64,000 nucleotides of DNA, taken from Methanomicrobiales archaeon (GTDB taxonomy: Archaea > Halobacteriota > Methanomicrobia > Methanomicrobiales > Methanospirillaceae). Within the stretch, counting starts at the first letter, position 1; each line of letters begins with the position of its first letter. Position numbers and translations under genes: made by a program. The notes beneath the pieces were generated by a model. The model was not told where the DNA came from. It searched no databases and was given only the letters and a program-made list of their open reading frames with translations. The stretch lies in the NCBI GenBank assembly GCA_012729535.1, contig JAAYCY010000064.1, positions 1 to 64,000 on the forward strand, read 5' to 3'. Shown here piece after piece: positions 37,340-44,978 of this stretch.

Positions 37340-37789
37340 ATGGATCGGATTGTTACGTTCCTTCTCTTACTGGTTTCAGCATTACTGCTGGTACCTGGAT
37401 GTATCGCAGACGAACAGGCAGCTGTCGAAACAACTGAAATTGTTGCAGATGTTGAAGTTACTGAAGAAGCAGTAGAAGAAGCAATTGCATTTGATTATAC
37501 TGCAGATATGAACACCACTGCACTTAACATGACATCAGGTCAGGTCGTTCTTGTTCAGCTTCCGGAAGATGAGACTACCGGATTTGAATGGAATGCAACC
37601 CTTTCTGAAGGTCTTAACCTTGTCAGTGAGGATCATATGGTTGCTGAAGGTATCGAGAATGTAACCGCTTTCCACCAGTGGTACATCACCGCAGTAAACG
37701 CTGGAGAACAGATTTTCAACAGTGTTGAGATGAAAGAAGATTCAGAAGAGATTGGAACTGAATACACTCTTAACATCCTTGTCGAGTAA
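37340..37789 (+). CDS. second lipoprotein with I42/chagasin-like domain
   Basis: This 149-residue lipoprotein has the signal FLLLLVSALLLVPGC, followed by an acidic Val/Glu-rich linker of about 35 residues and an I42-like domain. The inhibitor loop region is clear: VQLPEDETTGFEWNATLSEG, then HQWYITAVNAGEQ. The third loop (RPW) is not conserved. I42 proteins inhibit cysteine proteases in protozoa and bacteria. In archaea they may act on surface or secreted proteases, or serve as a binding module. A terminator hairpin with a 7-base stem follows. Confidence 0.78.
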   Translation: MDRIVTFLLLLVSALLLVPGCIADEQAAVETTEIVADVEVTEEAVEEAIAFDYTADMNTTALNMTSGQVVLVQLPEDETTGFEWNATLSEGLNLVSEDHMVAEGIENVTAFHQWYITAVNAGEQIFNSVEMKEDSEEIGTEYTLNILVE

Positions 37790-37800
37790 ACTTCACAACT

Positions 37801-37836
37801 GATGCCGGAAGACCGGCATTCCTTATTTTATTTATA
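37801..37836 (+). terminator. terminator hairpin after the I42 lipoprotein gene
   Basis: ATGCCGG at 37802-37808 and CCGGCAT at 37813-37819 form a perfect 7-base-pair stem with a 4-base loop, followed by TCCTTATTTTATTTAT. The same stem sequence, with a different loop, occurs at 56196-56213. Confidence 0.65.
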
Positions 37837-37881
37837 AATTATCGCTGATTATTAGCGGTTAAAGATTTTTTAAAAAATGTG

Positions 37882-38349
37882 TCACTTTTCGATGGGAATA
37901 CCTTTTTCTATCGCCTGGATATGTTGCCGAACCTTTTCCTGCATGTCAGGAACCTCTAGTTGATCTGCGACATCCTGTATTGCCTCAAGAAGATGGACTG
38001 CATCTTCCAGGTAACTTAAGATATCTGCAGCATAAATCTCAATACCAAATTCATCCCGGAGATAGTGGCTAATCTGGACATGGTCAAGCCCAGACTCACG
38101 CAGTTCGATTATCTCTTTTACGAATTTTCTCTCTGGGCATCCACAAAACGGATTGTCCTGGCATTTGCAGGAGAGAAATGCCTTGACAAAAGAGAGTATC
38201 TGCTCCCGGGTTGACCGGTCAAATGAATCATATGAAACAGATATGAGGGCTTCCAATGTAGCACCATGAAATGCCCCTTCAGGTAGCCGGTAACCAATTA
38301 ATTTTCCTATCTGGCGGTGGTACCGGAGCCGTGCACGCTGGGCTATCAA
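37882..38349 (-). CDS. conserved archaeal protein with Cys cluster
   Basis: This 155-residue protein has a basic N-terminus (RARLRYHRQIGKL), a Cys-rich element CKCQDNPFCGCPERKF at about residues 80-95 that could bind a metal or Fe-S cluster, and a helical C-terminus (SYLEDAVHLLEAIQDVADQL). A similar module is, from memory, attached to some methanogen DEAD-box helicases (possibly DUF5814), but this copy stands alone. The gene is transcribed towards the terminator of the I42 gene. The function is unknown. Confidence 0.65.
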   Translation of the reverse strand: MIAQRARLRYHRQIGKLIGYRLPEGAFHGATLEALISVSYDSFDRSTREQILSFVKAFLSCKCQDNPFCGCPERKFVKEIIELRESGLDHVQISHYLRDEFGIEIYAADILSYLEDAVHLLEAIQDVADQLEVPDMQEKVRQHIQAIEKGIPIEK

Positions 38350-38460
38350 TGGGCACCTATCTTTTTAGGTTGAATGTTTATTGTCATGCCTGGATAATTG
38401 TTCTTGAATATTCACGTATGATTATTCTTACACCTTTTGAATATTTTTCCTAATAGAGTT

Positions 38461-38837
38461 ATGGTACTTTCTCAATCAAGGGATATGTTGGATCTTATGT
38501 TTCCAAAAGGTTTTGAAATAACTTTTAAGGAATTGCTAAAAAGCAGGAAATGAGCTGGCTTGGAATGGAGGTATACCAGTATAAACAAGCAGGTTGCTAG
38601 ATAAGCCTCTTCTTCCTGATCCAAATTATGTTGACATTTTTATTAAAAAAGCAAATGATTACATTGACAATATCCATTTAAAAACCTAAATTCATAATAT
38701 TTGACGTTTCAAGTGTATTATCTTTAAAAAAGCACAAAGATTATTTTCATATCCGATTAAGCATTGAACCTGAATTTATGGATTCAATGGATATTTGCTT
38801 AAGAATGAAAGATACTCTTAATTCACAATTAAGTTAA
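38461..38837 (+). pseudogene. AT-rich gene remnant, frameshifted
   Basis: Three short coding-like pieces follow one another in different frames. 38461-38553 (30 codons ending in TGA) contains MFPKGFEITFKELLKSRK. 38591-38689 reads RLLDKPLLPDPNYVDIFIKK and onward to a stop. 38685-38837 reads PKFIIFDVSSVLSLKKHK, then DYFHIRLSIEPEFMDSMD, and onward. Joining the last two needs one frameshift at AAACCTAAA. The base composition is clearly more AT-rich than the neighbours. The C-terminal piece slightly resembles the cytoplasmic domain of cation-diffusion facilitators, but this is not firm. It lies in a 558-base gap (38350-38907) that otherwise shows nothing. Confidence 0.35.
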
Positions 38838-38907
38838 GAAATTTTTAATTTTATTCTGAATATTTCTATTCACCAGTTTCTCTCATTAATATCAGCAAGC
38901 AGACTTT

Positions 38908-39546
38908 TTATGAAACTTCACCCGCTTCTTCATCAAAGTTTTTGAGGGTACCCATGGCTTCGTTGATGCTTTCAATCTGGATGAGCCATTCATCAAAGAC
39001 ACCCATATCTTCCGAATCTTTGATATAACGTCCGCAGCATGATTTACCGTTAATCACATTAGCACCGATTTCTGATGCAACAGTCAGCAGTTCTTCGGTT
39101 TGTTCTTCATCGATTCCGCGACCTTTCTTTACCAGAGCCTTGATATCATCACTATACTCTCCGTCAAGGAATTTCTTTGCTGAAGCAAACAGGGCCAGGA
39201 GCTGGAAGTGCATTGGAGTGATAAGTTCAATCATATCTTCATCGACTTCCTGTTCCATGATGATCTCCTCGACCTCGATGAGTTTATTCATCGACTCATC
39301 TTTTGAGAACCGGTTGTTCTGGTAAAGTTTGATGATCTTCAGAACCTCAATGCAGATGTCCTGGTTAAACCCGTTCAGTAACTGATATCCTTCAGGCATC
39401 TCATCCTCATCGCCACCTTCAAAGTCCGCTTCACGCAGGGAATTAATCCAGTTATCCCACCGCTCCTGACTGTAAAAGATATAGAAGAGCTTCATGGGGG
39501 CTTCTTGTTGCGCTGATGATGAGTCCTTCTTTTTCCGTGGAGCCAT
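38908..39546 (-). CDS. conserved archaeal protein, DUF2150-like
   Basis: This 212-residue acidic protein starts at 39546 (MAPRKKKDSSSAQQ), where AGGTG precedes the ATG; the longer frame to 39594 is less likely. A basic N-terminal tail is followed by MKLFYIFYSQERWDNWINSL, a block I associate from memory with DUF2150. Helices and a central C-C pair (GKSCCGRYIKDS) follow. It is rich in Glu and Asp. The function is unknown. It is divergent from thiI. Confidence 0.65.
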   Translation of the reverse strand: MAPRKKKDSSSAQQEAPMKLFYIFYSQERWDNWINSLREADFEGGDEDEMPEGYQLLNGFNQDICIEVLKIIKLYQNNRFSKDESMNKLIEVEEIIMEQEVDEDMIELITPMHFQLLALFASAKKFLDGEYSDDIKALVKKGRGIDEEQTEELLTVASEIGANVINGKSCCGRYIKDSEDMGVFDEWLIQIESINEAMGTLKNFDEEAGEVS

Positions 39547-39660
39547 TACATACACCTGTGATTTACCGGGCATAAGAGGTTGTCGGCTGTTCATTCTCAG
39601 GTGACAACAGACTCTCTTTTACAACAGTCATTTTTGGACAAAAAATAAAGTACTGACAAG

Positions 39661-40851
39661 ATGGAGCAGGATGCCCGCAAGGTGGTTATGGTCCGGTTCG
39701 GAGAAATCTTTTTAAAGAGTGAGGCGGTGCGCAGGGAATTTTTAAACCGGCTCCGTGACAATATCCGGGCAGCTTTAAAGGCCAGTGGCATAGATGGAAC
39801 GATTACAATCACCAGGAGCAGGGTTCTCGTAAGTACCGAATCACCCGTTGATCTGGTTCCTGTTTTATCCCATATTTTCGGGATTATTGATATTGCACCT
39901 GTCACTATGACCACCAGTGATATGGATGGGTTATGTGATGCCGCAGTCAGCCTTGCAAAAAAGCATCTCTCTCCCTTTACACGGTTCGCAGTCCGGGCCA
40001 GAAGGGAAGGAGTTGAAGGATTTTCAAGTCAGGAATTGGGGGCCGAGGCCGGATCACGAATCATCGATGTAATTCCTTCTCTAAAAGTAGACCTGACAAA
40101 TCCTGAGTACGAGGTCTTTATTGAAGCGAGAAGAGAGGGAAGCATGGTCTATGATACCCGGACTCCTGGTCCCGGAGGGCTTCCGTATGGAACCCAGGGA
40201 AGAGCAGTCTCTCTGATATCCGCCGGGATTGATTCTCCGGTTGCTGCATGGCTGATGATGAAGCGTGGTGTCCGGATGGTCTTTCTCCATATTGCTCCTG
40301 GAAGGTTTGGTGGAACCGATATCCCAAAAAACCTGACAGGCAATCTGGAGGCCCTTTCCCGGTGGACTCCCGGAATCGAATTACGGCTTGTTACAGTCAA
40401 GGCCGAGCCATTATTTCAGGCACTTATGGAGCTTTCCGATCAAAAACTCCGGTGTGTGGTCTGTAAGCGGGCGATGCTGATGCTTGCTGCAGAGTATGCA
40501 AAAGAGGCCGGATGCGACGGAATTGTTACCGGAGATAACCTTGGACAGGTCGCAACCCAGACACTTCAGAATCTTGCTCCTATTTCTTCCGGGATAGATA
40601 TTCCGGTGTACCGACCGCTAATCGGGTATGACAAAGAAGAGATTATCACTCTGGCAAGAAAAATCGGGTCATTTTCATCAGAACCCGGAGATACATCCTG
40701 TCATGTTCTGCCTTCCCGTCCGGTTACAAAGTCTGATGCCGGACAGATTGATGCATGTTTGGATGAGATATCTATGAATTCAATTATCCGGGATATCCTG
40801 AGTCAGGCAACGATAATTACAATAAAAAATGGGAAGATCCAATCAGGATGA
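39661..40851 (+). CDS. thiI: tRNA 4-thiouridine sulfurtransferase ThiI
   Basis: This 396-residue enzyme makes 4-thiouridine at position 8 of tRNA. It has an N-terminal ferredoxin-like and THUMP region (KVVMVRFGEIFLKSE at the start, THUMP about residues 65-165), then the PP-loop AMP-forming domain with SLISAGIDSPVAAWL and GIVTGDNLGQVATQTLQNL. The C-terminal rhodanese domain of E. coli ThiI is absent, as usual in methanogens, so sulfide or another donor must be used. Its 3' end overlaps the convergent SepCysS gene by 9 bases. Confidence 0.95.
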   Translation: MEQDARKVVMVRFGEIFLKSEAVRREFLNRLRDNIRAALKASGIDGTITITRSRVLVSTESPVDLVPVLSHIFGIIDIAPVTMTTSDMDGLCDAAVSLAKKHLSPFTRFAVRARREGVEGFSSQELGAEAGSRIIDVIPSLKVDLTNPEYEVFIEARREGSMVYDTRTPGPGGLPYGTQGRAVSLISAGIDSPVAAWLMMKRGVRMVFLHIAPGRFGGTDIPKNLTGNLEALSRWTPGIELRLVTVKAEPLFQALMELSDQKLRCVVCKRAMLMLAAEYAKEAGCDGIVTGDNLGQVATQTLQNLAPISSGIDIPVYRPLIGYDKEEIITLARKIGSFSSEPGDTSCHVLPSRPVTKSDAGQIDACLDEISMNSIIRDILSQATIITIKNGKIQSG

Positions 40852-42024
40852 ACAAGATAGTCCTTCTGCTTTTGCAATATCCACAAAAGCATCGGCAACA
40901 TATTTTGCCTGTTCTTCAGTTACACCATAACTATTGAATTTCCAGACCCGGGTAGAACCTGCAAGGATTCCGGCAATTCCCCGTTCCCTGAGTGCACTGG
41001 TCAGGAAAAATCCCCGTTTTTTATGGGTTTTTGATATCTTGTCAAATGATTCGGTTGTGTTCATCCTGGTGAGCGGGTGTTTCCTCGGGTATTCGCTCTG
41101 GACTGTAGTCCCTTCGATGGAAAGGAGGGCATCCACTATCAGGTTCACATACTTCACCTGCGAATCAAACTCTTTCACCCGCTTTTTCACATGGGGAAAC
41201 GAGGCCATCATGCCAACAGAGGTGACGCCCATGAGGGTGCATCCCATCATCTCAACCTCCTTTATCCCAAATGTTCTGCCGGTGAGGTCTCCCTTTACCC
41301 TGGTTGTCCGGAATACGGTTTCTGCCCATTCGTTTGTGGTTGCAAGGACTCCGGAAGGTGCCGGAGCTGCCATGCTTTTATGTCCGGAACCGACAAGTAA
41401 GTCTGCCCCTAGTGCTTTTCCATCAACTTCCATGATTCCGACGGTATAAGCTCCGTTACAAAGGACCGGGATGTCATACTGGTGAGCAACTTTGATGATG
41501 TCAGCCACCGGGTGCAGATTTCCATACTGGTAGTCAACCTGTTCGACAAACATGAGTGCCGGTTTTTTCCCGGTTGTCCGGATGACTTCTTCTATCCGGT
41601 CTGCTGCTGCATCTTTTGTAATGATGTGTGATTCATCTGCCGGAATTTCAAATGGTGTTCCCTTTGCCTGTTCAACCGAGATGAATTCTGTATAATGAGA
41701 GTATGCAGTCAGGAGCACCGGGTCGTCAGGTTTAACGAGAGCATCAGCTACAGCCTGAAAGCCTCTTCTCGCTCCGGGGACGAGCCGTGCAGTGTCCATG
41801 TTCACAAATGATGCAAGGTCTTTATGAAATTCTGCAAGAGGCGGTTTTGATATATGGTCAAGCCGGAAAGGTTTGTTACAGTGGTCACAGACCGAGTATC
41901 CATCTCCGTAGGCAAGAACTGCTTTCATTGCATCGGTGGTGAGCCTGCCTCCAGCCTGAATTGGATCAAGGTTGATGTAGAGTTCATCAACCTGCCGGGT
42001 ATCTATTCCTTCACCGCAGTTCAT
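40843..42024 (-). CDS. pscS: O-phospho-L-seryl-tRNA:Cys-tRNA synthase (SepCysS)
   Basis: This PLP enzyme of 393 residues converts Sep-tRNA(Cys) to Cys-tRNA(Cys), the main cysteine route in many methanogens. The PLP lysine is in LLVGSGHKSMAAPAPSG. The typical archaeal start LYINLDPIQAGGRLT is present, along with a Cys pair in VCDHCNKPF. Catalytic cysteines in the N-terminal region are expected and three are visible there (C3, C46, C49 approximately). A 60-residue gene overlaps its start by 4 bases. The gene faces thiI, another sulfur-transfer enzyme for tRNA, with overlapping 3' ends. Confidence 0.94.
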   Translation of the reverse strand: MNCGEGIDTRQVDELYINLDPIQAGGRLTTDAMKAVLAYGDGYSVCDHCNKPFRLDHISKPPLAEFHKDLASFVNMDTARLVPGARRGFQAVADALVKPDDPVLLTAYSHYTEFISVEQAKGTPFEIPADESHIITKDAAADRIEEVIRTTGKKPALMFVEQVDYQYGNLHPVADIIKVAHQYDIPVLCNGAYTVGIMEVDGKALGADLLVGSGHKSMAAPAPSGVLATTNEWAETVFRTTRVKGDLTGRTFGIKEVEMMGCTLMGVTSVGMMASFPHVKKRVKEFDSQVKYVNLIVDALLSIEGTTVQSEYPRKHPLTRMNTTESFDKISKTHKKRGFFLTSALRERGIAGILAGSTRVWKFNSYGVTEEQAKYVADAFVDIAKAEGLSCSS

Positions 42025-42203
42025 GCAAGTAGTTCCTCCTTTAATATAGAGATCTGTTTTTCGAGTTTGCCGATGATCTTTTCTGCCTCTTGTTTTTGTT
42101 TATCCGAAAGGGTATGGCTTGGGACGGTGTCCCGAAGTATGCCCCGTATATCTGTTAAGAGGTATAGTCCCTGAAATACGGCATCTACTGCCCGCTTTGA
42201 CAT
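42021..42203 (-). CDS. 60-residue coupled partner of SepCysS
   Basis: This small protein has a clean ribosome binding site (AGGTGA, about 5 bases before the ATG) and overlaps the SepCysS start by ATGA, so it is translated and coupled. It is helical and charged (RAVDAVFQGLYLLTDIRGIL, then KQEAEKIIGKLEKQISILK), with a likely coiled coil at the C-terminus. SepCysE, a scaffold for SepRS and SepCysS, is known in some methanogens. Whether this is a shortened equivalent cannot be decided by eye. Confidence 0.65.
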   Translation of the reverse strand: MSKRAVDAVFQGLYLLTDIRGILRDTVPSHTLSDKQKQEAEKIIGKLEKQISILKEELLA

Positions 42204-42253
42204 ATATTCACCTTGGTATTATGTTGGTGTCCGGATGCAATAAGGGGAACGAT

Positions 42254-42343
42254 ATGAATAAGAAGAAATTGATAGTGGATGAGGAGATTTTCAGGGTTTC
42301 CATCAATTTTTTTCGGATTGTCTATTCTATTTCATTGGATTAA
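42254..42343 (+). CDS. possible 29-residue peptide
   Basis: An ATG preceded by AAGGGGAAC opens a 29-codon frame (MNKKKLIVDEEIFRVSINFF and onward) ending at 42343. A run of Ts and As follows (42351-42370), which could terminate transcripts in both directions. The peptide is not recognised and may be chance. It lies in the 250-base gap between the SepCysS partner and the galaxin-like gene, which otherwise shows nothing. Confidence 0.2.
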   Translation: MNKKKLIVDEEIFRVSINFFRIVYSISLD

Positions 42344-42350
42344 ACCGAAT

Positions 42351-42370
42351 ACTTTTTTTTTTAAAAAAAA
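42351..42370. terminator. T/A tract between opposite transcripts
   Basis: A run of about ten T followed by about nine A forms a self-complementary tract. It would provide a U-run for transcripts from either side. No GC-rich stem accompanies it. Confidence 0.3.
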
Positions 42371-42453
42371 ACCATCCTGTTCATTTTAACAATTTATGAA
42401 TTCCTGTTCATCCGGGAAAAAAGTGTGCAATTTTCTTTAAAATACCTTATTAT

Positions 42454-43341
42454 TCAATACTTACACTCGCCTTTCCCATCCATGATTTCACCACGACAAC
42501 AGGTCTGCGTTTTTGGAATATAACATGAATCTCCACACCGCTGGGCACCAAGTCCCTCAAATACCTGCTGCTGGCAACATGACTGGGTCTTTGGGTTATA
42601 ACAGGTATCACCACATGGCTGGAATCCTACCCCTTCAAATACCTGTTTCTGACAACATGACTGAGTCTTTGGATTATAACAGGAGTCACCGCACGGTTGG
42701 TATCCGAATCCGTCGTACACCTGTCCATTACAACAGCTCTGTACATCCGGGTCATAGGTCGTACTCCCACAGAACATACGCCCCTTTCCTTCGTACACCA
42801 TGCCATTCGAACAAAACTGTGTGTCACCATTATAGCAGGAATTACCACACTGTTTCCAGTTAACTCCATCATGAATCTGGTTATTGCAACATGACTGGGT
42901 TGAGCGGTCATAGCAAAGATCCCCACAGGAACTCCAGTACGGCCCATCAAGAACTTTTCCGTTGCAACATGACTGCGAATCAATATTATATTGTTCTCCA
43001 TGACAGGAAGAAAGACATCGTGTTCCATTTACCGGAAATCCATCGCAACAAACCTGTTTTTCCTTGTTGTAACAGACCCCTTTACAATCGCCCCAGTAAA
43101 GTCCGTCAAATACCTGCCCATTGCAACATGACTGGTAACTGGAATCATAACAGCTGTCACCACATGGAACAATCTGCATGGGATTATCGTACACCTTGCC
43201 CTGACAACATGCCTGAGTTTCAGGATTATATGTACTGCTTCCACAGGGAATAGTAGCAGAATATGCACCGATTACCGTAATAGAAAGACATATAATTACA
43301 AGAAGACAGAGTCCAATTTTCCTGAGATGAACTTTTTGCAT
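42454..43341 (-). CDS. secreted Cys-rich repeat protein, galaxin-like
   Basis: This 295-residue protein has a signal peptide (LCLLVIICLSITVIGAYS) and then about ten repeats of 25-28 residues with the core CG-x2-CY-x4-TQ-x-CC followed by a short VYDG or VFEG turn, for example CGDSCYNPKTQSCC. Nearly all cysteines recur at fixed positions, suggesting paired disulfides outside the cell. The pattern is like galaxin of coral skeleton matrix and related repeat proteins. Repeats near the C-terminus are almost identical, including at DNA level (unit about 75 bases around 42552-42700), indicating recent expansion. The role in this archaeon is unknown; sheath or surface-layer structure is a guess. Confidence 0.8.
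   Translation of the reverse strand: MQKVHLRKIGLCLLVIICLSITVIGAYSATIPCGSSTYNPETQACCQGKVYDNPMQIVPCGDSCYDSSYQSCCNGQVFDGLYWGDCKGVCYNKEKQVCCDGFPVNGTRCLSSCHGEQYNIDSQSCCNGKVLDGPYWSSCGDLCYDRSTQSCCNNQIHDGVNWKQCGNSCYNGDTQFCSNGMVYEGKGRMFCGSTTYDPDVQSCCNGQVYDGFGYQPCGDSCYNPKTQSCCQKQVFEGVGFQPCGDTCYNPKTQSCCQQQVFEGLGAQRCGDSCYIPKTQTCCRGEIMDGKGECKY
42540..42720. repeat. near-identical coding tandem repeats of the galaxin-like gene
   Basis: Units of about 75 bases share blocks such as TCAAATACCTG, CAACATGACTG and GGATTATAACAGG with few changes. They encode the last units of the Cys-rich repeat protein. More distant copies continue upstream with lower identity. Confidence 0.6.
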
Positions 43342-43465
43342 GTATTTTTATACTGTGTATAAGCTCAAGTATTCTTCGCTCCCCTATTATCGTGGTTTAT
43401 GATAATTCCCTCATCACGACTTTCAATATGATTCCAAATTAGGCATTAATTATAACCTTTCGGAC

Positions 43466-44956
43466 ATGGTTATAGTTATATCCAACATGGACCGGTTCAA
43501 TCATCTGGTAGGCACAGATGTTCTCACATACTCATGGCTCATCGAGTCAAATGCCATGGTAGCTGTTGGTGAACTGGTCGTCGTAACAGATGAAATATCA
43601 GGCCTTCGGTACTTTGCCAGAGTTACTACGATAATTCATGATACAAAAACGGGTGGTTTTCAGGTAATTGCCCTCCCCATCGGTTCAGTTGGACCAGATG
43701 GAAGTTTTCGCAAACCCCGGACAATTCCTCCTCTTCTTTCCCCGGTAAGACAACTCAAACCTGACGAATATCGTCTGCTCAAAACATTCATGGGTGAGCT
43801 TGAAATCGGGTACATGATGAGCGGCAACCAGACCATCACCGATCTACCGGTAGGAATCCCTTCAGCAGCCCTTCCCCAGCACCTTGGCATCTTTGCCACA
43901 ACCGGAATGGGTAAAAGCAATCTCATGAAAGTTTTTTGTGCATCAGCAATCAGTGCCAGAAAAGCCGGCATTCTCATTACCGATCCACACGGGGAATATG
44001 CCCTTGGAGAGCCAGGTAATGCCAGTTCACGTGGACTATTGCACCATCCAAAAGCACAGGAAGGTCTGGCTGTCTTTACCATTCGTGATAGGAAGGACTC
44101 TGATGTTTACCAGATGAAATCCCTGTGGATCTCCCATAACGACCTTTCCATCGCTGACCTTGGCCTGGTTTTTGACCAGACCAGTGGACAACAGGAGATT
44201 ATAAACCTCCTTCTGCCATTTCAGACAAACCAGATTATTGAATTTTTTGTAAACGAGGAGGTGGATAAGCTTCCTTCTCACCTTAAAACCACCGCATATA
44301 TCGGAAATCACCAGGAGATTGCCCAGCGGGTAAGGAGTGGATCTGCTGATGCTCTTCGATTAGTCCAACGTCAAATTAGCACCCTTCTTGACCTGACGTC
44401 CCGGTTTGTAAATCCTGACAGGTCTTCCCTTCCGGATATCATATCGTCCCTGGATGCAGGAAAGGTTGTTCTTATTGACATTCCAGGTATCAGCGATGCC
44501 GCAGAACTTTTTATACTCTCTGCAATAACACGTGCAATATTCAAAAGAAAGCAACACCTGTTTATTGAGCAGGGTTCAGCGGGAAAATCCGGCACAGTTC
44601 TCATATGTATTGAAGAAGCACAGCGTGTACTATCACAACGGTCAGAAAAAACCGGGATCTTTCGTGAAATTGCAATGGAGGGGAGAAAATTTGGTCTTGG
44701 TCTGGGAGTTATTACCCAGCAGCCGAAAAATATTGATAAACGTGTCCTGGCCCAGATGAATACCCTTTTTATTATGGGGCTTGCTGACCGGCAGGACCGT
44801 GAGATTGTTGCCACATCAGCAAAACATGATCTTCGGGTGCTGGATACAGAGATCCAGACTCTTGACCGGGGAGATGTGATAATTTCAACCGTCGGGATTC
44901 CTTTCCCGGTCAGTTGTCATATCCACTATTTTGAAGATTACCTGAAAAATTTTTGA
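43466..44956 (+). CDS. HerA-like ATPase (DUF87 family)
   Basis: This 496-residue protein has an N-terminal beta-barrel-like HAS region (about residues 1-110), then a FtsK/HerA-type ATPase. Walker A is ATTGMGKSN (about 146-154), Walker B is in VLICIEEAQRVL with an acidic pair, and a downstream arginine sits in REIAMEGRKFGLGLGVITQQP. HerA translocates on double-stranded DNA and works with nuclease NurA in end resection. No NurA, Mre11 or Rad50 gene is adjacent here. It is therefore either a second HerA paralogue or HerA with dispersed partners. Confidence 0.88.
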   Translation: MVIVISNMDRFNHLVGTDVLTYSWLIESNAMVAVGELVVVTDEISGLRYFARVTTIIHDTKTGGFQVIALPIGSVGPDGSFRKPRTIPPLLSPVRQLKPDEYRLLKTFMGELEIGYMMSGNQTITDLPVGIPSAALPQHLGIFATTGMGKSNLMKVFCASAISARKAGILITDPHGEYALGEPGNASSRGLLHHPKAQEGLAVFTIRDRKDSDVYQMKSLWISHNDLSIADLGLVFDQTSGQQEIINLLLPFQTNQIIEFFVNEEVDKLPSHLKTTAYIGNHQEIAQRVRSGSADALRLVQRQISTLLDLTSRFVNPDRSSLPDIISSLDAGKVVLIDIPGISDAAELFILSAITRAIFKRKQHLFIEQGSAGKSGTVLICIEEAQRVLSQRSEKTGIFREIAMEGRKFGLGLGVITQQPKNIDKRVLAQMNTLFIMGLADRQDREIVATSAKHDLRVLDTEIQTLDRGDVIISTVGIPFPVSCHIHYFEDYLKNF

Positions 44957-44978
44957 TAATTCTCATCCTGAACTAATG

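Noticed and set aside
38591-38837. Cation-diffusion-facilitator gene remnant
   Set aside because: The C-terminal piece has only a vague resemblance to that cytoplasmic domain, and no membrane helices remain, so I keep it as an unidentified remnant.
41077-41449. Long plus-strand frames inside the SepCysS gene
   Set aside because: They are antisense shadows of a well supported gene and have no ribosome binding site or family resemblance.
42540-43260. Regular direct repeats resembling a CRISPR array
   Set aside because: The repeats are coding, vary in spacing, encode the Cys-rich units in frame, and no cas genes are nearby.
43466-44956. HerA-NurA DNA end-resection operon
   Set aside because: HerA-like ATPase is present, but no NurA, Mre11 or Rad50 gene lies next to it, and the PD-(D/E)XK-like protein at 18239 is 24 kb away.
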